40,229 bases of DNA from Pseudobutyrivibrio sp. YE44 (GTDB taxonomy: Bacteria; Bacillota; Clostridia; Lachnospirales; Lachnospiraceae): positions 1-40,229 of the forward strand of contig NZ_FMXT01000017.1 of NCBI RefSeq assembly GCF_900104335.1, read 5' to 3'. Under the pieces are notes generated by a model that saw only the letters and a list, made by a program, of their open reading frames with translations, was not told the DNA's origin and did no database searches. The translations under genes were made by a program, and so were the position numbers. Of this stretch, positions 1 to 7,796 are shown piece by piece. Every line of letters begins with the position of its first letter. The stretch's first letter is position 1.

Positions 1-303
1 CGCCAAGGTATTGATGGACTGGCATCATTCGTAAAGCTGCGATTCAACTTGGATCCATTTGATAAGGATACCCTGTTTTTGTTCTGCGGAAGAAAGGCAA
101 CCAAGATAAAAGGTCTCGTTTGGGAAGGTGATGGATTTCTCCTTCTTTATAAGAGACTTGAAGTTGGTGCTTTCGCCTGGCCCAGAACTGAATCTGAGGC
201 TCTAGCCATTACACCAGAACAGTATCGCTTACTAATGAGTGGTTTTACCATTGTAGCTAAACATCCGATTTCAGAGTTCAAAGAGCGCAAAGAAATCGTT
301 TAG
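1..303 (+). CDS. tnpB: IS66 accessory protein TnpB (Orf2), 5' truncated by window
   Basis: The reading frame is open from base 1 and ends in TAG at 301-303, giving about 100 residues of a protein usually near 115-120. The opening residues RQGIDGLASFV and the following LFLFCGRK and WEGDGFLLLYKRLE are typical of IS66 Orf2. A TTG at 49 could be read as a start, but the conserved family sequence runs in frame upstream of it, so the true start lies outside the window. The protein is needed for IS66 transposition in studied members, but its biochemical role is not well defined. Confidence 0.85.
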   Translation, partial: RQGIDGLASFVKLRFNLDPFDKDTLFLFCGRKATKIKGLVWEGDGFLLLYKRLEVGAFAWPRTESEALAITPEQYRLLMSGFTIVAKHPISEFKERKEIV

Positions 304-572
304 TTTTGTATAAAACAGAGAATTTTAAAGTACCTTAAAACCGTTGATTTTAAGCGGTTTTTGTAGATGTTAACGCTTTATATATGGCTCATATGCAGGC
401 CATTCTTCTCTGGAAATACCATTAAATCAATTGAAATGGCTAATTATCAGCCTTTCATATATAAGCTCTGTGAAGCCTACAACTATAGGCATTATGACGA
501 ATGCTGCAGTGCCAGGAATTAGCTTAAATACTGCATTTCAGCTATAATAGTTCCATAAGAAATGGAGCGATT
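304..572 (+). other. Spacer between tnpB and tnpC with hairpin and promoter-like site
   Basis: No coding sequence is seen. AAAACCG (337-343) can pair with CGGTTTT (355-361), giving a terminator-like hairpin followed by T residues. A second short hairpin pairs GCCTA with TAGGC near 475-491. A consensus -10 hexamer TATAAT lies at 543-548 without a good -35, and the tnpC ribosome binding site GGAG is at 564-567. In many IS66 members the genes are tightly spaced, so the length of this gap is unusual. It suggests that tnpC here is expressed separately from tnpB. Confidence 0.45.
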
Positions 573-2177
573 ATGTCAGTAAAATTCACAGAGGAACAAC
601 TGAATAACTTTGACAAAGCAATGCTAATACAGCTGTTTTTAAACCAGCAGGAGCAGCTTGAATCTATCGATAACAAGATGCAACTTCTGCTTGAACAGAT
701 GGCTGATATGAACCGTCATCGCTTTGGTCGTTCATCTGAAAAATCTGATGAATCCAACCAACTGTCATTTACCATCGAGGATGGCGAAATCATTTTCAAT
801 GAGGCTGAAGCCTTTATAGACGATTACTTTGAAGACAATGATGAAGAAACCATTACTGTCACTCGTAAAAAGTCTAAGGGCAAAAAGGAAGAAGATATCA
901 AAGGTCTTCCTGTTGAAGAAATCCCTCATGAAATGACAGAGGAAGAACTTAAGAGCTTCTTCGGTGATGAAACCTGGAAGCGTCTTCCTGATGAAGTCTA
1001 TACAAGGTATAAATACACACCTGCTTCTGTTTCAGTCGAGGAACACCATGTAGCAGTTTATTCTGGTTCTAAATCAGAAAGAATGGTTAAAGCTAACCAT
1101 CCAAAGCAGTTGCTTAGAAACAGTCTTGCTTCAGCAAGTACTGTGGCTGGTGTCTTAAATGCTAAATACGTAAATGCGATGCCACTATATCGTATTGAAG
1201 CTGAATACAACAGAGTTGGTATTAACATATCACGTCAAACGATGGCCAACTGGGTTATCCAGTGTGCTGACAGATATTTAGCAGTCTTTTACGATTATCT
1301 TCATGAGCATTTGTATGACTATCATGTAATACAAGCTGATGAAACTCCTTGTTTGGTAAACAAGGATGGTCGTGATGCTGGTTCAAAGAGTTACATGTGG
1401 GTTTACCGTACAGGAAAGATGTACAAGGATAAACCAATTGTAATCTATGATTACCAGCGGACTAGAAAGTCCGATCATCCAAGAGAATTTCTCAAGGATT
1501 TCAAAGGCATCTGTGTTACAGATGGCTATCAGGTTTATCACTCCATTGAAAAGGAACGCGATGACCTGACCATAGCAGGATGCTGGGCGCATGCAAGACG
1601 CCGATTTGATGAAGCCCTAAAGGCTACACCAAAGGACAAGCAAAAATCCTGCACTGCGAATAAAGCTCTGAAGATGATTCAGGCTATCCATCGCGAGGAG
1701 AAAAAGCTAAGTGACCTTTCTCCAACCGAAAGATACGAACATCGACAGCTTACTGTCAAGCCTCTGGTTGAGGCCTATTTTGCGTGGGTTCATAAAGTTG
1801 AACCAAGTGTATTAGCTAATAGCAAAACTCATAAAGGATTACAGTATTCAATAAACCAGGAACAGTATCTAAAGGTCTTCCTTGATGATGGCGAAGTCCC
1901 TATGGATAACAACTCGGCTGAGCAGTCAATCCGTGGCTTCTGTATCGGAAAGAAAAACTGGGTTATGATTGATACAATATCTGGCGCCAAGGCCAGTGCT
2001 GTAGCTTACAGTATAGCTGAAACTGCCAAGGCGAATAACCTTAAACCTTATGAGTATTTCAAATATCTTCTTACTGTAATTCCAGAGCATCTGGATGACA
2101 CAGATAGAAGTTTTATGGATAAACTACTTCCTTGGTCAGATGAACTTCCAAGTGAATGTAGAAAACCAGTGAAGTAA
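573..2177 (+). CDS. tnpC: IS66-family transposase TnpC, DDE type
   Basis: The 534-residue protein carries out cutting and joining of the IS66 ends. It has an N-terminal segment rich in Gln/Leu (about 10-55) ending in HRFGRSSE, typical of IS66, then a charged linker and the DDE catalytic core. The probable catalytic residues are D256 (QADETPC), D317 (VTDGYQVY) and E450 (NNSAEQSIR). The C-terminal block containing LLPWSDELP is the IS66 C-terminal domain. The N-terminal zinc-finger region of many relatives is present in position but lacks the Cys pairs. GGAG five bases before the ATG supports the start. The frame is intact, so the protein may be active. Confidence 0.93.
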   Translation: MSVKFTEEQLNNFDKAMLIQLFLNQQEQLESIDNKMQLLLEQMADMNRHRFGRSSEKSDESNQLSFTIEDGEIIFNEAEAFIDDYFEDNDEETITVTRKKSKGKKEEDIKGLPVEEIPHEMTEEELKSFFGDETWKRLPDEVYTRYKYTPASVSVEEHHVAVYSGSKSERMVKANHPKQLLRNSLASASTVAGVLNAKYVNAMPLYRIEAEYNRVGINISRQTMANWVIQCADRYLAVFYDYLHEHLYDYHVIQADETPCLVNKDGRDAGSKSYMWVYRTGKMYKDKPIVIYDYQRTRKSDHPREFLKDFKGICVTDGYQVYHSIEKERDDLTIAGCWAHARRRFDEALKATPKDKQKSCTANKALKMIQAIHREEKKLSDLSPTERYEHRQLTVKPLVEAYFAWVHKVEPSVLANSKTHKGLQYSINQEQYLKVFLDDGEVPMDNNSAEQSIRGFCIGKKNWVMIDTISGAKASAVAYSIAETAKANNLKPYEYFKYLLTVIPEHLDDTDRSFMDKLLPWSDELPSECRKPVK

Positions 2178-2249
2178 CTTCCGCACCCTCTTGTGACATT
2201 TTCATTTTGAGCTACTAACGCTGATTTGAAAGTGAGCCACTTGAGTGGG

Positions 2250-2289
2250 CGGTATAATTTTAGGACGGTACCTATGGTTTACCGTTTAC
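2250..2289 (+). repeat. Probable right terminal inverted repeat of the IS66 element
   Basis: Read on the minus strand from 2289 inward the sequence starts GTAAACGGTAAACCATAGG, matching the GTAA start of IS66-family ends. The partner repeat lies outside the window, so this is a position-based assignment. Confidence 0.5.
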
Positions 2290-2293
2290 TCAA

Positions 2294-2334
2294 CAAAAGT
2301 GTCACTGCTCAAAGTAAAGCAACGGCACTTTTAT
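2294..2334. terminator. Hairpin between tnpC and the convergent minus-strand gene
   Basis: AAAAGTGTC (2294-2302) pairs with GGCACTTTT (2324-2332) with one wobble pair, and TGCT/AGCA can pair inside. A and T runs on both sides suit a bidirectional terminator just outside the IS66 end. Confidence 0.5.
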
Positions 2335-2366
2335 AATAGGATGTATTGAATAATAGATTACAATAT

Positions 2367-3293
2367 TTACGCATTATTTAACTTTTCTAGTAATCCCGCT
2401 GGTGTATTTGATTCCACACCATTTTTATTAGGACATTTGTAATAATTCGCATGGTATGTAACATCCCCATTTAATCCTATTTTAATACCAAAACGTAGAA
2501 ATTTTAGAGCTCCCTCATATTGCAATTCAACATCTTTAATGTTATCAAAGGCCAAACTAATTGTTGATAAGAGCTCCATTCCGTGTGCGCTGTTTTGTGT
2601 AATTTCATTTAGTACGTCTGCAGGAATACAAATATTGAATTTCGATTTGAACCTCCACAAATTAGTATTTGCATCATTCATAGATGAATATGTATCTACA
2701 GAACAGTCATGTATTGAATTAGAATACATCGACTCCAATTTGAATAATGTATCTTGCTGACTAGTTGTAGGATTTGAAAAAATCCCCCCCGACATACATT
2801 TTCGTTGAAGCCAATCCCATTGAATACGACCTGCATCACATAACATTTTTTTTTCGTCATCAGTAAAATTAGCCATGCTTGCAAAATCATAACTAATTAA
2901 CATTCCGTTTTGATGAGTATTCCTTTTTTTTACATTATCACGAACTTGAGCTTGTAATTCTTTATATTTAGCATATGTTTCAGGTTCATCTAAACGCATC
3001 ACTTCATCTAAGCTAGTATTACCAAGTACATCTTTACGAATATTGTTTTTGGTTATTATGCCATCATCTTCCCAAGCGTCCCTTATACTAGTAGCTCCAG
3101 AATATTTATAATTGTTTGATTCACGTTCCATTTTTTTTCGTGATTCAGACGAAATTGTAAGTTCGTCCTCTATTATATTATTCTGATTAATTTTGGTTTG
3201 TGAATTTTTTTGAAGATTGACTTTAAAATCTTTGTTTATAGTTGTTGCGTCTTCTATCCTTTTCAGATTTACATTTGTAATATTATTTCCCAT
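2367..3293 (-). CDS. Uncharacterised 308-aa soluble protein
   Basis: I do not recognise a named family with confidence. The protein has no signal peptide or membrane segment. Residues 1-45 are Asn/Gln/Lys-rich and look disordered, followed by a short block with SSESRKKMERE, a middle part with SLDEVMRLDEPETYAKYKELQ, and a C-terminal region with LRFGIKIGLNGDVTYHANYY that looks like beta strands. The start is supported by AGGAG eight bases upstream on the minus strand. A 53-codon ORF lies 42 bases upstream in the same direction, so the two may be co-transcribed. The gene is more AT-rich than the housekeeping genes to the right, as expected for accessory DNA. Confidence 0.75.
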   Translation of the reverse strand: MGNNITNVNLKRIEDATTINKDFKVNLQKNSQTKINQNNIIEDELTISSESRKKMERESNNYKYSGATSIRDAWEDDGIITKNNIRKDVLGNTSLDEVMRLDEPETYAKYKELQAQVRDNVKKRNTHQNGMLISYDFASMANFTDDEKKMLCDAGRIQWDWLQRKCMSGGIFSNPTTSQQDTLFKLESMYSNSIHDCSVDTYSSMNDANTNLWRFKSKFNICIPADVLNEITQNSAHGMELLSTISLAFDNIKDVELQYEGALKFLRFGIKIGLNGDVTYHANYYKCPNKNGVESNTPAGLLEKLNNA

Positions 3294-3335
3294 ATTTGAT
3301 TCTCCTATGTAGTTATAATATCAATTATGAAAAAA

Positions 3336-3497
3336 TTAATATGGAGTGGTATATTTCAGCAGATAGAAATAATCTACATCACCCACTGCATTGTCAAGTG
3401 CTGAATATGCGTTTACTTCCATCAAATCATAATGATGAACTGATACTGGTGCATTAAAATCTAATCCCCCAACTTCATTCCGTTGAAATAGGCGCAT
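3336..3497 (-). CDS. Small ORF of 53 codons, possible gene remnant
   Basis: On the minus strand an ATG at 3497 opens a frame of 53 residues starting MRLFQRNEVGG, containing SVHHYDLMEVNAY and ending LLKYTTPY before TAA. The frame stays open 13 codons further upstream. Its composition is protein-like (balanced charge, aromatic residues, no low complexity), but no clear ribosome binding site precedes the ATG. It may be the surviving 3' end of a longer gene or a small protein encoded with the 308-aa gene. No family was recognised. Confidence 0.4.
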   Translation of the reverse strand: MRLFQRNEVGGLDFNAPVSVHHYDLMEVNAYSALDNAVGDVDYFYLLKYTTPY

Positions 3498-3689
3498 CCT
3501 TAGCCTTATAAAAATTCTTACACTTAGATATCGAGATTAATCGATTAATAATTAATGGATATTACTAACAAATTTGGGGCACTACTTTTGGGTAATTAAA
3601 CTTACGAAAAGAATAAATATCTTGCTATTTCTTTTTCTTTTTTGCATAGTAAAATTTATATGTAAATGCAAATTTCCAGTAGTTAATGT
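3498..3689. other. AT-rich intergenic stretch without visible gene
   Basis: This stretch is very rich in A and T and holds no ORF with a ribosome binding site. GTAAATGCAA at 3662-3671 nearly matches the arms of the neighbouring terminator hairpin at 3696-3741, making three related copies in 80 bases. Nothing else could be assigned. Confidence 0.5.
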
Positions 3690-3741
3690 AAAAATACAGA
3701 GGTAAACGCAAAACATATGTCACTATTGCATTTACCTCTGT
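3690..3741 (-). terminator. Rho-independent terminator of the lipoprotein gene
   Basis: On the minus strand ACAGAGGTAAATGCAA pairs over 16 positions with TTGCGTTTACCTCTGT (one wobble) around a 14-nt loop. ATTTTTAC follows. It lies 38 bases after the stop codon of the gene at 3779-4264. Confidence 0.75.
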
Positions 3742-3778
3742 AAACTTATCAATATGATATCTCAAACTTTAAATATAG

Positions 3779-4264
3779 TTAAAATAATCTAAAATAACCA
3801 ATATTTGATATGTCGATTTTTAAACTAGAAGCTATATATTCGCTTATTTTTGCTTCAAGTTCTGTGATTTCTTGCTCGGACATATCAAGATCTTCTGGTA
3901 TTGTATACTCCACTGTTGCGTGAGATATAGTAAAATCATCATCTACATCGACATAAACGTTACATTCATTTACTTCTTCGAATTCTTCCACAGCTCCAGT
4001 TAATCTATTTTCAACATAATCCTTATATTCATCAATATTGGTATAATCATCAGGATTAAAATCTTCATCTGAAAGATTCACTATATCAGATTCATTTTCA
4101 TTATATGTATACTCAACTAATTCATCACGATTGGCTGTCTCATCAGATTCAACTGCTTCATTTTTCACATACTCTGCATCCTCTGTATCAGATGCTTCCT
4201 TACCACAAGAAACAATCATCAATGCACATATCCCCAATAACAGTGCTATACTTGCTTTTTTCAT
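3779..4264 (-). CDS. Acidic lipoprotein of unknown function
   Basis: The 161-residue product begins with a lipoprotein signal peptide (MKKASIALLLGICALMIVSC). The lipobox Cys at residue 20 predicts export and lipid attachment to the outer face of the membrane. The mature part is strongly acidic to about residue 95. The last 60 residues contain a beta strand (ISHATVEYTIPEDLDM) and a helix (ELEAKISEYIASSLKID). This pattern resembles small ring-building or oligomerising domains of sporulation stage III AF/AG type proteins, but that likeness is only an impression. AT-rich upstream sequence and a downstream terminator suggest a single-gene unit. Confidence 0.75.
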   Translation of the reverse strand: MKKASIALLLGICALMIVSCGKEASDTEDAEYVKNEAVESDETANRDELVEYTYNENESDIVNLSDEDFNPDDYTNIDEYKDYVENRLTGAVEEFEEVNECNVYVDVDDDFTISHATVEYTIPEDLDMSEQEITELEAKISEYIASSLKIDISNIGYFRLF

Positions 4265-4453
4265 TGTAAAATCCCCCTATTACATTTACTCTTAGAAATA
4301 ATACTCATTATACCTTGGAATGTAGATGTTTTACTAGTACTTTATATACATATGTTGACCGTTGTTATCTTACAGCTAGAAACATTGAATAGTGGCAAAT
4401 TTTATGTATTAACATTCTCTGTTCATATTTACAATCTGAATAAGAAATATAGT

Positions 4454-4479
4454 ATGTACCCTAGGTTGTACCCTTTTTA
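4454..4479 (+). repeat. Left attachment site (direct repeat)
   Basis: ATGTACCCTAGGTTGTACCC (4454-4473) is repeated exactly at 10573-10592; the next six bases match too except for one T/C difference. The core contains CCTAGG and two tandem TGTACCC heptamers five bases apart. The extended repeat includes the TAA stop codon of the repressor gene (4477-4479), so integration leaves that gene whole. Confidence 0.85.
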
Positions 4480-5310
4480 TGATTGATTATTACGTCTCCT
4501 TTTTCTATCATCTGGTTCAATTAAAGCAGATTGGCCTAAGACATCTTCTAATGCATCTTCATTAATTAGAGCTTCTAATTTTTTTGTATTAGATGCAGTC
4601 ATCTTAATCTTCAACAAAGTTCCCAGCCCATTAACAAATCTACGAATGGTTGATCCTGTGCTTGAATAAAAAACATTAAGAAAAACGTCATGATCAGATA
4701 GTCCATCTTGATAATCTGAAGTAGCTACATCATCCTTATGCTTAAATTTTATATCCTTGAGAACGGAAAGCATTGCTGATGACAAACGTCCAGAGAAAAG
4801 AACATCTTGATCCATTTCTACATACTCTAAAGTGGTTAACTCTTTTTCCATGTCATATCTATTGTTATTGCTTTTTTGAAGGTTTGCTCTAATAGTTTTG
4901 TAATAGTTATTGTATCTATGGACACTTTCGTCAACATACCCCTCAACGTATATTTCTGCATCTAACAGCATTTTGTTAAAGTTGTCATGTTCTATTATTT
5001 CAGATAAGAGCAAAGAATTTGTCTTCTTATTTTTTAATTTTTCCATCGCAGAATCAGTAAGGCCAAGTTCATGAACTTCAAAATTTGGTGTTATTCTGGC
5101 GTTGGTTAATCCCAAAAGATAATCAGCGGATACATTAAACGCCTTGCAATATTTTATGAGAACATCACATGGCACATAGTAACCTTCTTTTTCGTAATCA
5201 GCAATGGAAGCTTGAGAAAGATGTAACATGTCGGCTACATCTTGTTGAGTCAGTTTCGATTTTCCCTCTGCATATCTTAAATCTTTTAATCTTACATTTA
5301 CGGATTCCAT
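4477..5310 (-). CDS. XRE-family transcriptional repressor of the mobile element
   Basis: The 277-residue protein has an N-terminal helix-turn-helix of the Cro/C1 (HTH_3) type at about residues 5-65, with the typical blocks LTQQDVADMLHLSQASIADYE and VSADYLLGLT. The remaining 210 residues are helical, charged and unrecognised. An ATG ten codons upstream overlaps a TATGAT promoter element, so I place the start at 5310, eleven bases after AAAGGGGG. The gene sits at the left border, divergent from the mobilization genes, with an inverted repeat in its promoter region. It probably holds the element quiet, as phage-like repressors do. No protease domain or RecA-type cleavage signature is visible. 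Confidence 0.85.
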   Translation of the reverse strand: MESVNVRLKDLRYAEGKSKLTQQDVADMLHLSQASIADYEKEGYYVPCDVLIKYCKAFNVSADYLLGLTNARITPNFEVHELGLTDSAMEKLKNKKTNSLLLSEIIEHDNFNKMLLDAEIYVEGYVDESVHRYNNYYKTIRANLQKSNNNRYDMEKELTTLEYVEMDQDVLFSGRLSSAMLSVLKDIKFKHKDDVATSDYQDGLSDHDVFLNVFYSSTGSTIRRFVNGLGTLLKIKMTASNTKKLEALINEDALEDVLGQSALIEPDDRKRRRNNQS

Positions 5311-5354
5311 AAGCAGTTCATCCCCCTTTATATGTATCATACCACAACGCTACC

Positions 5355-5389
5355 GTCGTTTTTTATCTTAATTTTTGAAAAAAAACGAC
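5355..5389. promoter_or_regulatory. Probable operator of the element repressor
   Basis: GTCGTTTTTT (5355-5364) and AAAAAACGAC (5380-5389) form a perfect 10-bp inverted repeat. It lies just upstream of an extended -10 element (TGGTATGAT on the minus strand) for the repressor gene. Position and symmetry suggest autorepression and control of divergent transcription; binding is inferred. Confidence 0.55.
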
Positions 5390-5461
5390 ATCTTAAGCAT
5401 AGAAAGGAAAGGTGTGTTTTCAGTGTTTAATAAGCATATGAAAACTGAATGAGCATCCCAA

Positions 5462-5560
5462 ATGGATATTATTTTCGGGGAAGTCTCGCCAAGATGTAAG
5501 AATACGGAGCGGACCAAGAATTTAGAAAACGGCACAGTCCAAAAAAGTCCACGAGGCTAA
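5462..5560 (+). CDS. Possible 32-codon ORF in the element's leader region
   Basis: ATG at 5462 opens a 32-residue frame starting MDIIFGEVSPRCKN and ending QKSPRG. There is no convincing ribosome binding site. It lies before a strong terminator at 5658-5686, so the region may instead be a noncoding transcript or part of a transfer origin. Listed only because it is the best plus-strand frame here. Confidence 0.15.
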   Translation: MDIIFGEVSPRCKNTERTKNLENGTVQKSPRG

Positions 5561-5657
5561 AGAACCCAGAGGTTACCTGCCAGGAAAACATTTGGAGAGA
5601 TGACAAAAGAAAGAAAAATGTTTTAAAGGTTTTGCTTTTTGTAATGAGCAAATGATT

Positions 5658-5686
5658 AACCGTCAGAACAATTCTGGCGGTTTTTG
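5658..5686 (+). terminator. Terminator inside the element's noncoding region
   Basis: AACCGTCAGAA (5658-5668) pairs with TTCTGGCGGTT (5672-5682), one wobble pair, followed by TTTTTG. No clear protein gene precedes it on the plus strand, which points to a short transcript (regulatory RNA or small ORF) from about 5400 to 5685. Confidence 0.7.
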
Positions 5687-5700
5687 ATTTGCCCATTACT

Positions 5701-5889
5701 TCCAAAATCGGTGCGCAGGATTTTGGAATAGGTAAAATTTCAAAACTACCACTTCGGGCAAATGTGGTGGATTTGAAATTTTAGGGCGGGCCTGGGTCGC
5801 AAACCCAGCCCAGTTACCTGTTGAGTATCGACAGGTAGTACTGGGTATTACTTGTCGAACTTGAAAAAATAGCCTATGAGCGAGACAAG
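5701..5889 (+). other. Chain of hairpins upstream of the relaxase; candidate oriT or replication origin
   Basis: Successive inverted repeats are: 5701-5709 with 5719-5727 (perfect 9 bp); 5734-5752 with 5764-5782 (19 positions, one mismatch); 5788-5797 with 5803-5811; 5815-5821 with 5831-5837 (7 bp); 5851-5856 with 5884-5889. CCCAGT (5809-5814) can also pair with ACTGGG (5840-5845), which would extend the fourth hairpin to 13 bp and disrupt the third. Relaxases normally act at an oriT close upstream of their own gene, and the element also encodes primase- and helicase-like proteins, so an origin function is a reasonable inference. The nick site is not identified. Confidence 0.5.
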
Positions 5890-5928
5890 GCCCGCAGCGT
5901 TTTTACTTTAATAAAGAAAGGAGCTTTT

Positions 5929-7188
5929 ATGAGAGCAACAAGACACAACGGAAGGTCAGGTTCTCACGGAGTTTATAATCCTAAACATAATGATAGAGAA
6001 TTTGATCTTAATAACAATGTTGATATAAATCCTGAAATGACACCTAACAATATTTACTGGAATTGCTATCAAGGATTTATAAAACACGCTGATAAAGATG
6101 AAACTTGGATGAAGTTTAATGATGTTGAGCTTACCTATTATAAACAGCAATTTTCAGAATGGCTCGATTATCAAAATGAAAAACACATCAAAGGTGGACA
6201 TCATAACAGGGTAAAAGAAATGGATGCTATTGTTTCAAATAAACAACGTTGTCCTGAAGAAACCATTTATCAGATTGGGAACATTGACGAAACCATCGAC
6301 TATGAAGATTTAGTCAAAGTGGTTGTTGAAACCATAGATGAAATAAACAAACGCTATGGTGATAATGTAACCACATTAACATGGGGGCTTCATGTAGATG
6401 AGAAAACTCCTCATATTCATGAAAGGCATGTTTTTCATTCTCCAAATGAAGCTGGCTTTGATATGCCAGTTCAAGAAAAGACATTAGAAGTTATGGGATT
6501 TGATTTACCAGATAAAACAAAACCCAAAGACAAATTCAATAACAGAAAAATGAGCTATGATCAGGAGTGCAGAAATATATTTTTGGATTGTTGTAGAAAG
6601 CACGGCCTTGAAATTGAACTTGAACCTATATATGGTGGCAAGAAATATCTAGAAAAGACCGAGTTTATCAATTCAAAGATTAATCTGCAGAATCAGAATC
6701 TTAGAATAGAAAACGGTCAGCTTATGTTTTCTAATCAGGAATTACAAGCAAAACAAAATGAATTGAATAAAAAGATTTCTGATGAAGAGGCTCTCATAAA
6801 AATGGTAACTGATGTAGCATATGAAAAAGCTTGTGAAATTATTGTTGATGATGTAGTTGAAAAAACTCAGGAAGAAAACAAGAAACTAGTAAGCAACTAT
6901 AAAAAATGGATTAAGTCGGATAAATGTAAGGCATCTAGAAAAACAAAAGAATTAATGCTTGATTGTTTTTCAGACTTCAATTCAAAACTGACAGTAATTA
7001 AAAGTAATGTAATAGCTAAAGTAAAGGATTTTATTTCTTCTCCAGAGAAAAAGGCTCAGCTCACAGAGGAAATCGTAAGGAAGGCTAGGCCTAGCATAGT
7101 AGAAATTCTTAAAAGAAGAAACGAAGAAATTGCACTAACTAATAAAGCTAAAACTGATAGAAGAAAAGGAAAGGAGCAAGAGCGCTGA
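5929..7188 (+). CDS. MobV/Pre-like relaxase (plasmid mobilization protein)
   Basis: The 419-residue protein should nick the element's transfer origin and stay on the DNA end during mobilization. The Mob_Pre signature is clear: an N-terminal block RATRHNGRSG...YNPKHNDREF (about 2-25) and the metal-binding motif HVDEKTPHIHE, with H155, D157, E158, H162 and H164. Residues 240-300 form a Gln/Asn/Glu-rich coiled coil; the C-terminus is basic and helical. AAAGGAG nine bases upstream supports the ATG. Its stop codon overlaps the next start (TGATG), so it is translationally coupled to the zinc-finger gene. No secretion or coupling protein is present, so transfer would depend on a helper. Confidence 0.85.
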   Translation: MRATRHNGRSGSHGVYNPKHNDREFDLNNNVDINPEMTPNNIYWNCYQGFIKHADKDETWMKFNDVELTYYKQQFSEWLDYQNEKHIKGGHHNRVKEMDAIVSNKQRCPEETIYQIGNIDETIDYEDLVKVVVETIDEINKRYGDNVTTLTWGLHVDEKTPHIHERHVFHSPNEAGFDMPVQEKTLEVMGFDLPDKTKPKDKFNNRKMSYDQECRNIFLDCCRKHGLEIELEPIYGGKKYLEKTEFINSKINLQNQNLRIENGQLMFSNQELQAKQNELNKKISDEEALIKMVTDVAYEKACEIIVDDVVEKTQEENKKLVSNYKKWIKSDKCKASRKTKELMLDCFSDFNSKLTVIKSNVIAKVKDFISSPEKKAQLTEEIVRKARPSIVEILKRRNEEIALTNKAKTDRRKGKEQER

Positions 7189-7796
7189 TGAATATATTTC
7201 AAGAAGTAAAGCAAGCTGTATCCACTATGGATGCAGCTTCTTTTTATGGAATTAAATTAGAACGAAATCAGATGGCTTGCTGTCCTTTTCATCCAGACAA
7301 ACATCCTAGTATGAAAATTGATAATAGATTTCATTGTTTTGGTTGTGGAGCTGATGGAGATGTTATCAACTTTGTTGAAAGATTGTTTGGGCTAACTCCT
7401 TTGGAAGCTGCTAAAAAACTTATAGCAGACTTCAATTTAAATATTGATGTAAAGACACCATATAAACTAACGGCTGCAGATATTGAAAGAAAAAGTGAAC
7501 AGGAACGACTAAGAGCATTTCATTTATATAAAAGAGATGCTCTTAATTTTTTGAGAGAATACTACAATATTCTTCATTGTGCCAAAAGGGACTTAGCGCC
7601 AAAGACACCAGAAGAATTTGAGAATTGCCATCCTCTTTTTGAAGAAGCTCTTCAAAACATAGATATGATTGACTGGATGATTGAGGAATTAGAAAATAGC
7701 ACGCTAGAAAAACAAATAGTTTTTCTAAATACTTACAAGGGGGTTATAGCACATGTTAAGGGAAGAATTGCAGAAATCAATCTCGACAGAAGCTAA
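7188..7796 (+). CDS. CHC2 zinc-finger protein, DnaG N-terminal-like
   Basis: Residues 28-85 match the zinc-binding domain of DnaG-type primases: C32, H35, C50 and C53 form the CHC2 site (CCPFH and HCFGC), followed by GADGDVINFV. The remaining 120 residues are helical and lack the TOPRIM polymerase motifs. It is therefore a stand-alone primase zinc domain, not a full primase. Such genes are common in small integrative elements, next to a VapE-like ATPase. It overlaps the previous gene by one base (TGATG) and the next gene by 44 bases. Together the pair probably replicates or re-primes the excised element; this is inferred from the domains. Confidence 0.85.
   Translation: MNIFQEVKQAVSTMDAASFYGIKLERNQMACCPFHPDKHPSMKIDNRFHCFGCGADGDVINFVERLFGLTPLEAAKKLIADFNLNIDVKTPYKLTAADIERKSEQERLRAFHLYKRDALNFLREYYNILHCAKRDLAPKTPEEFENCHPLFEEALQNIDMIDWMIEELENSTLEKQIVFLNTYKGVIAHVKGRIAEINLDRS

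Larger units (their letters stand above)
1..2289 (+). mobile_element. IS66-family insertion sequence, left end outside window
   Basis: The piece contains the end of the accessory gene tnpB, a spacer of about 270 bp and a full transposase gene tnpC. The right terminus is placed at 2289: read inward on the minus strand it begins GTAAACGGTAAACC, and IS66-family ends are known to begin with GTAA. The left inverted repeat, orf1 and the start of tnpB lie before the window, so the pairing of the ends and the 8-bp target duplication usual for this family cannot be checked. Family assignment is firm; the exact right end is inferred. Confidence 0.85.

Noticed and set aside
3662-3741. Short CRISPR-like array of GTAAATGCAA-type repeats
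   Set aside because: Only three imperfect ten-base copies, two of them the arms of one terminator hairpin, and no spacers or cas genes.
5469-5705. Open frame of 78 codons on the minus strand before the relaxase gene
   Set aside because: It crosses the terminator hairpin at 5658-5686, has no good ribosome binding site and looks like a chance frame in structured DNA.
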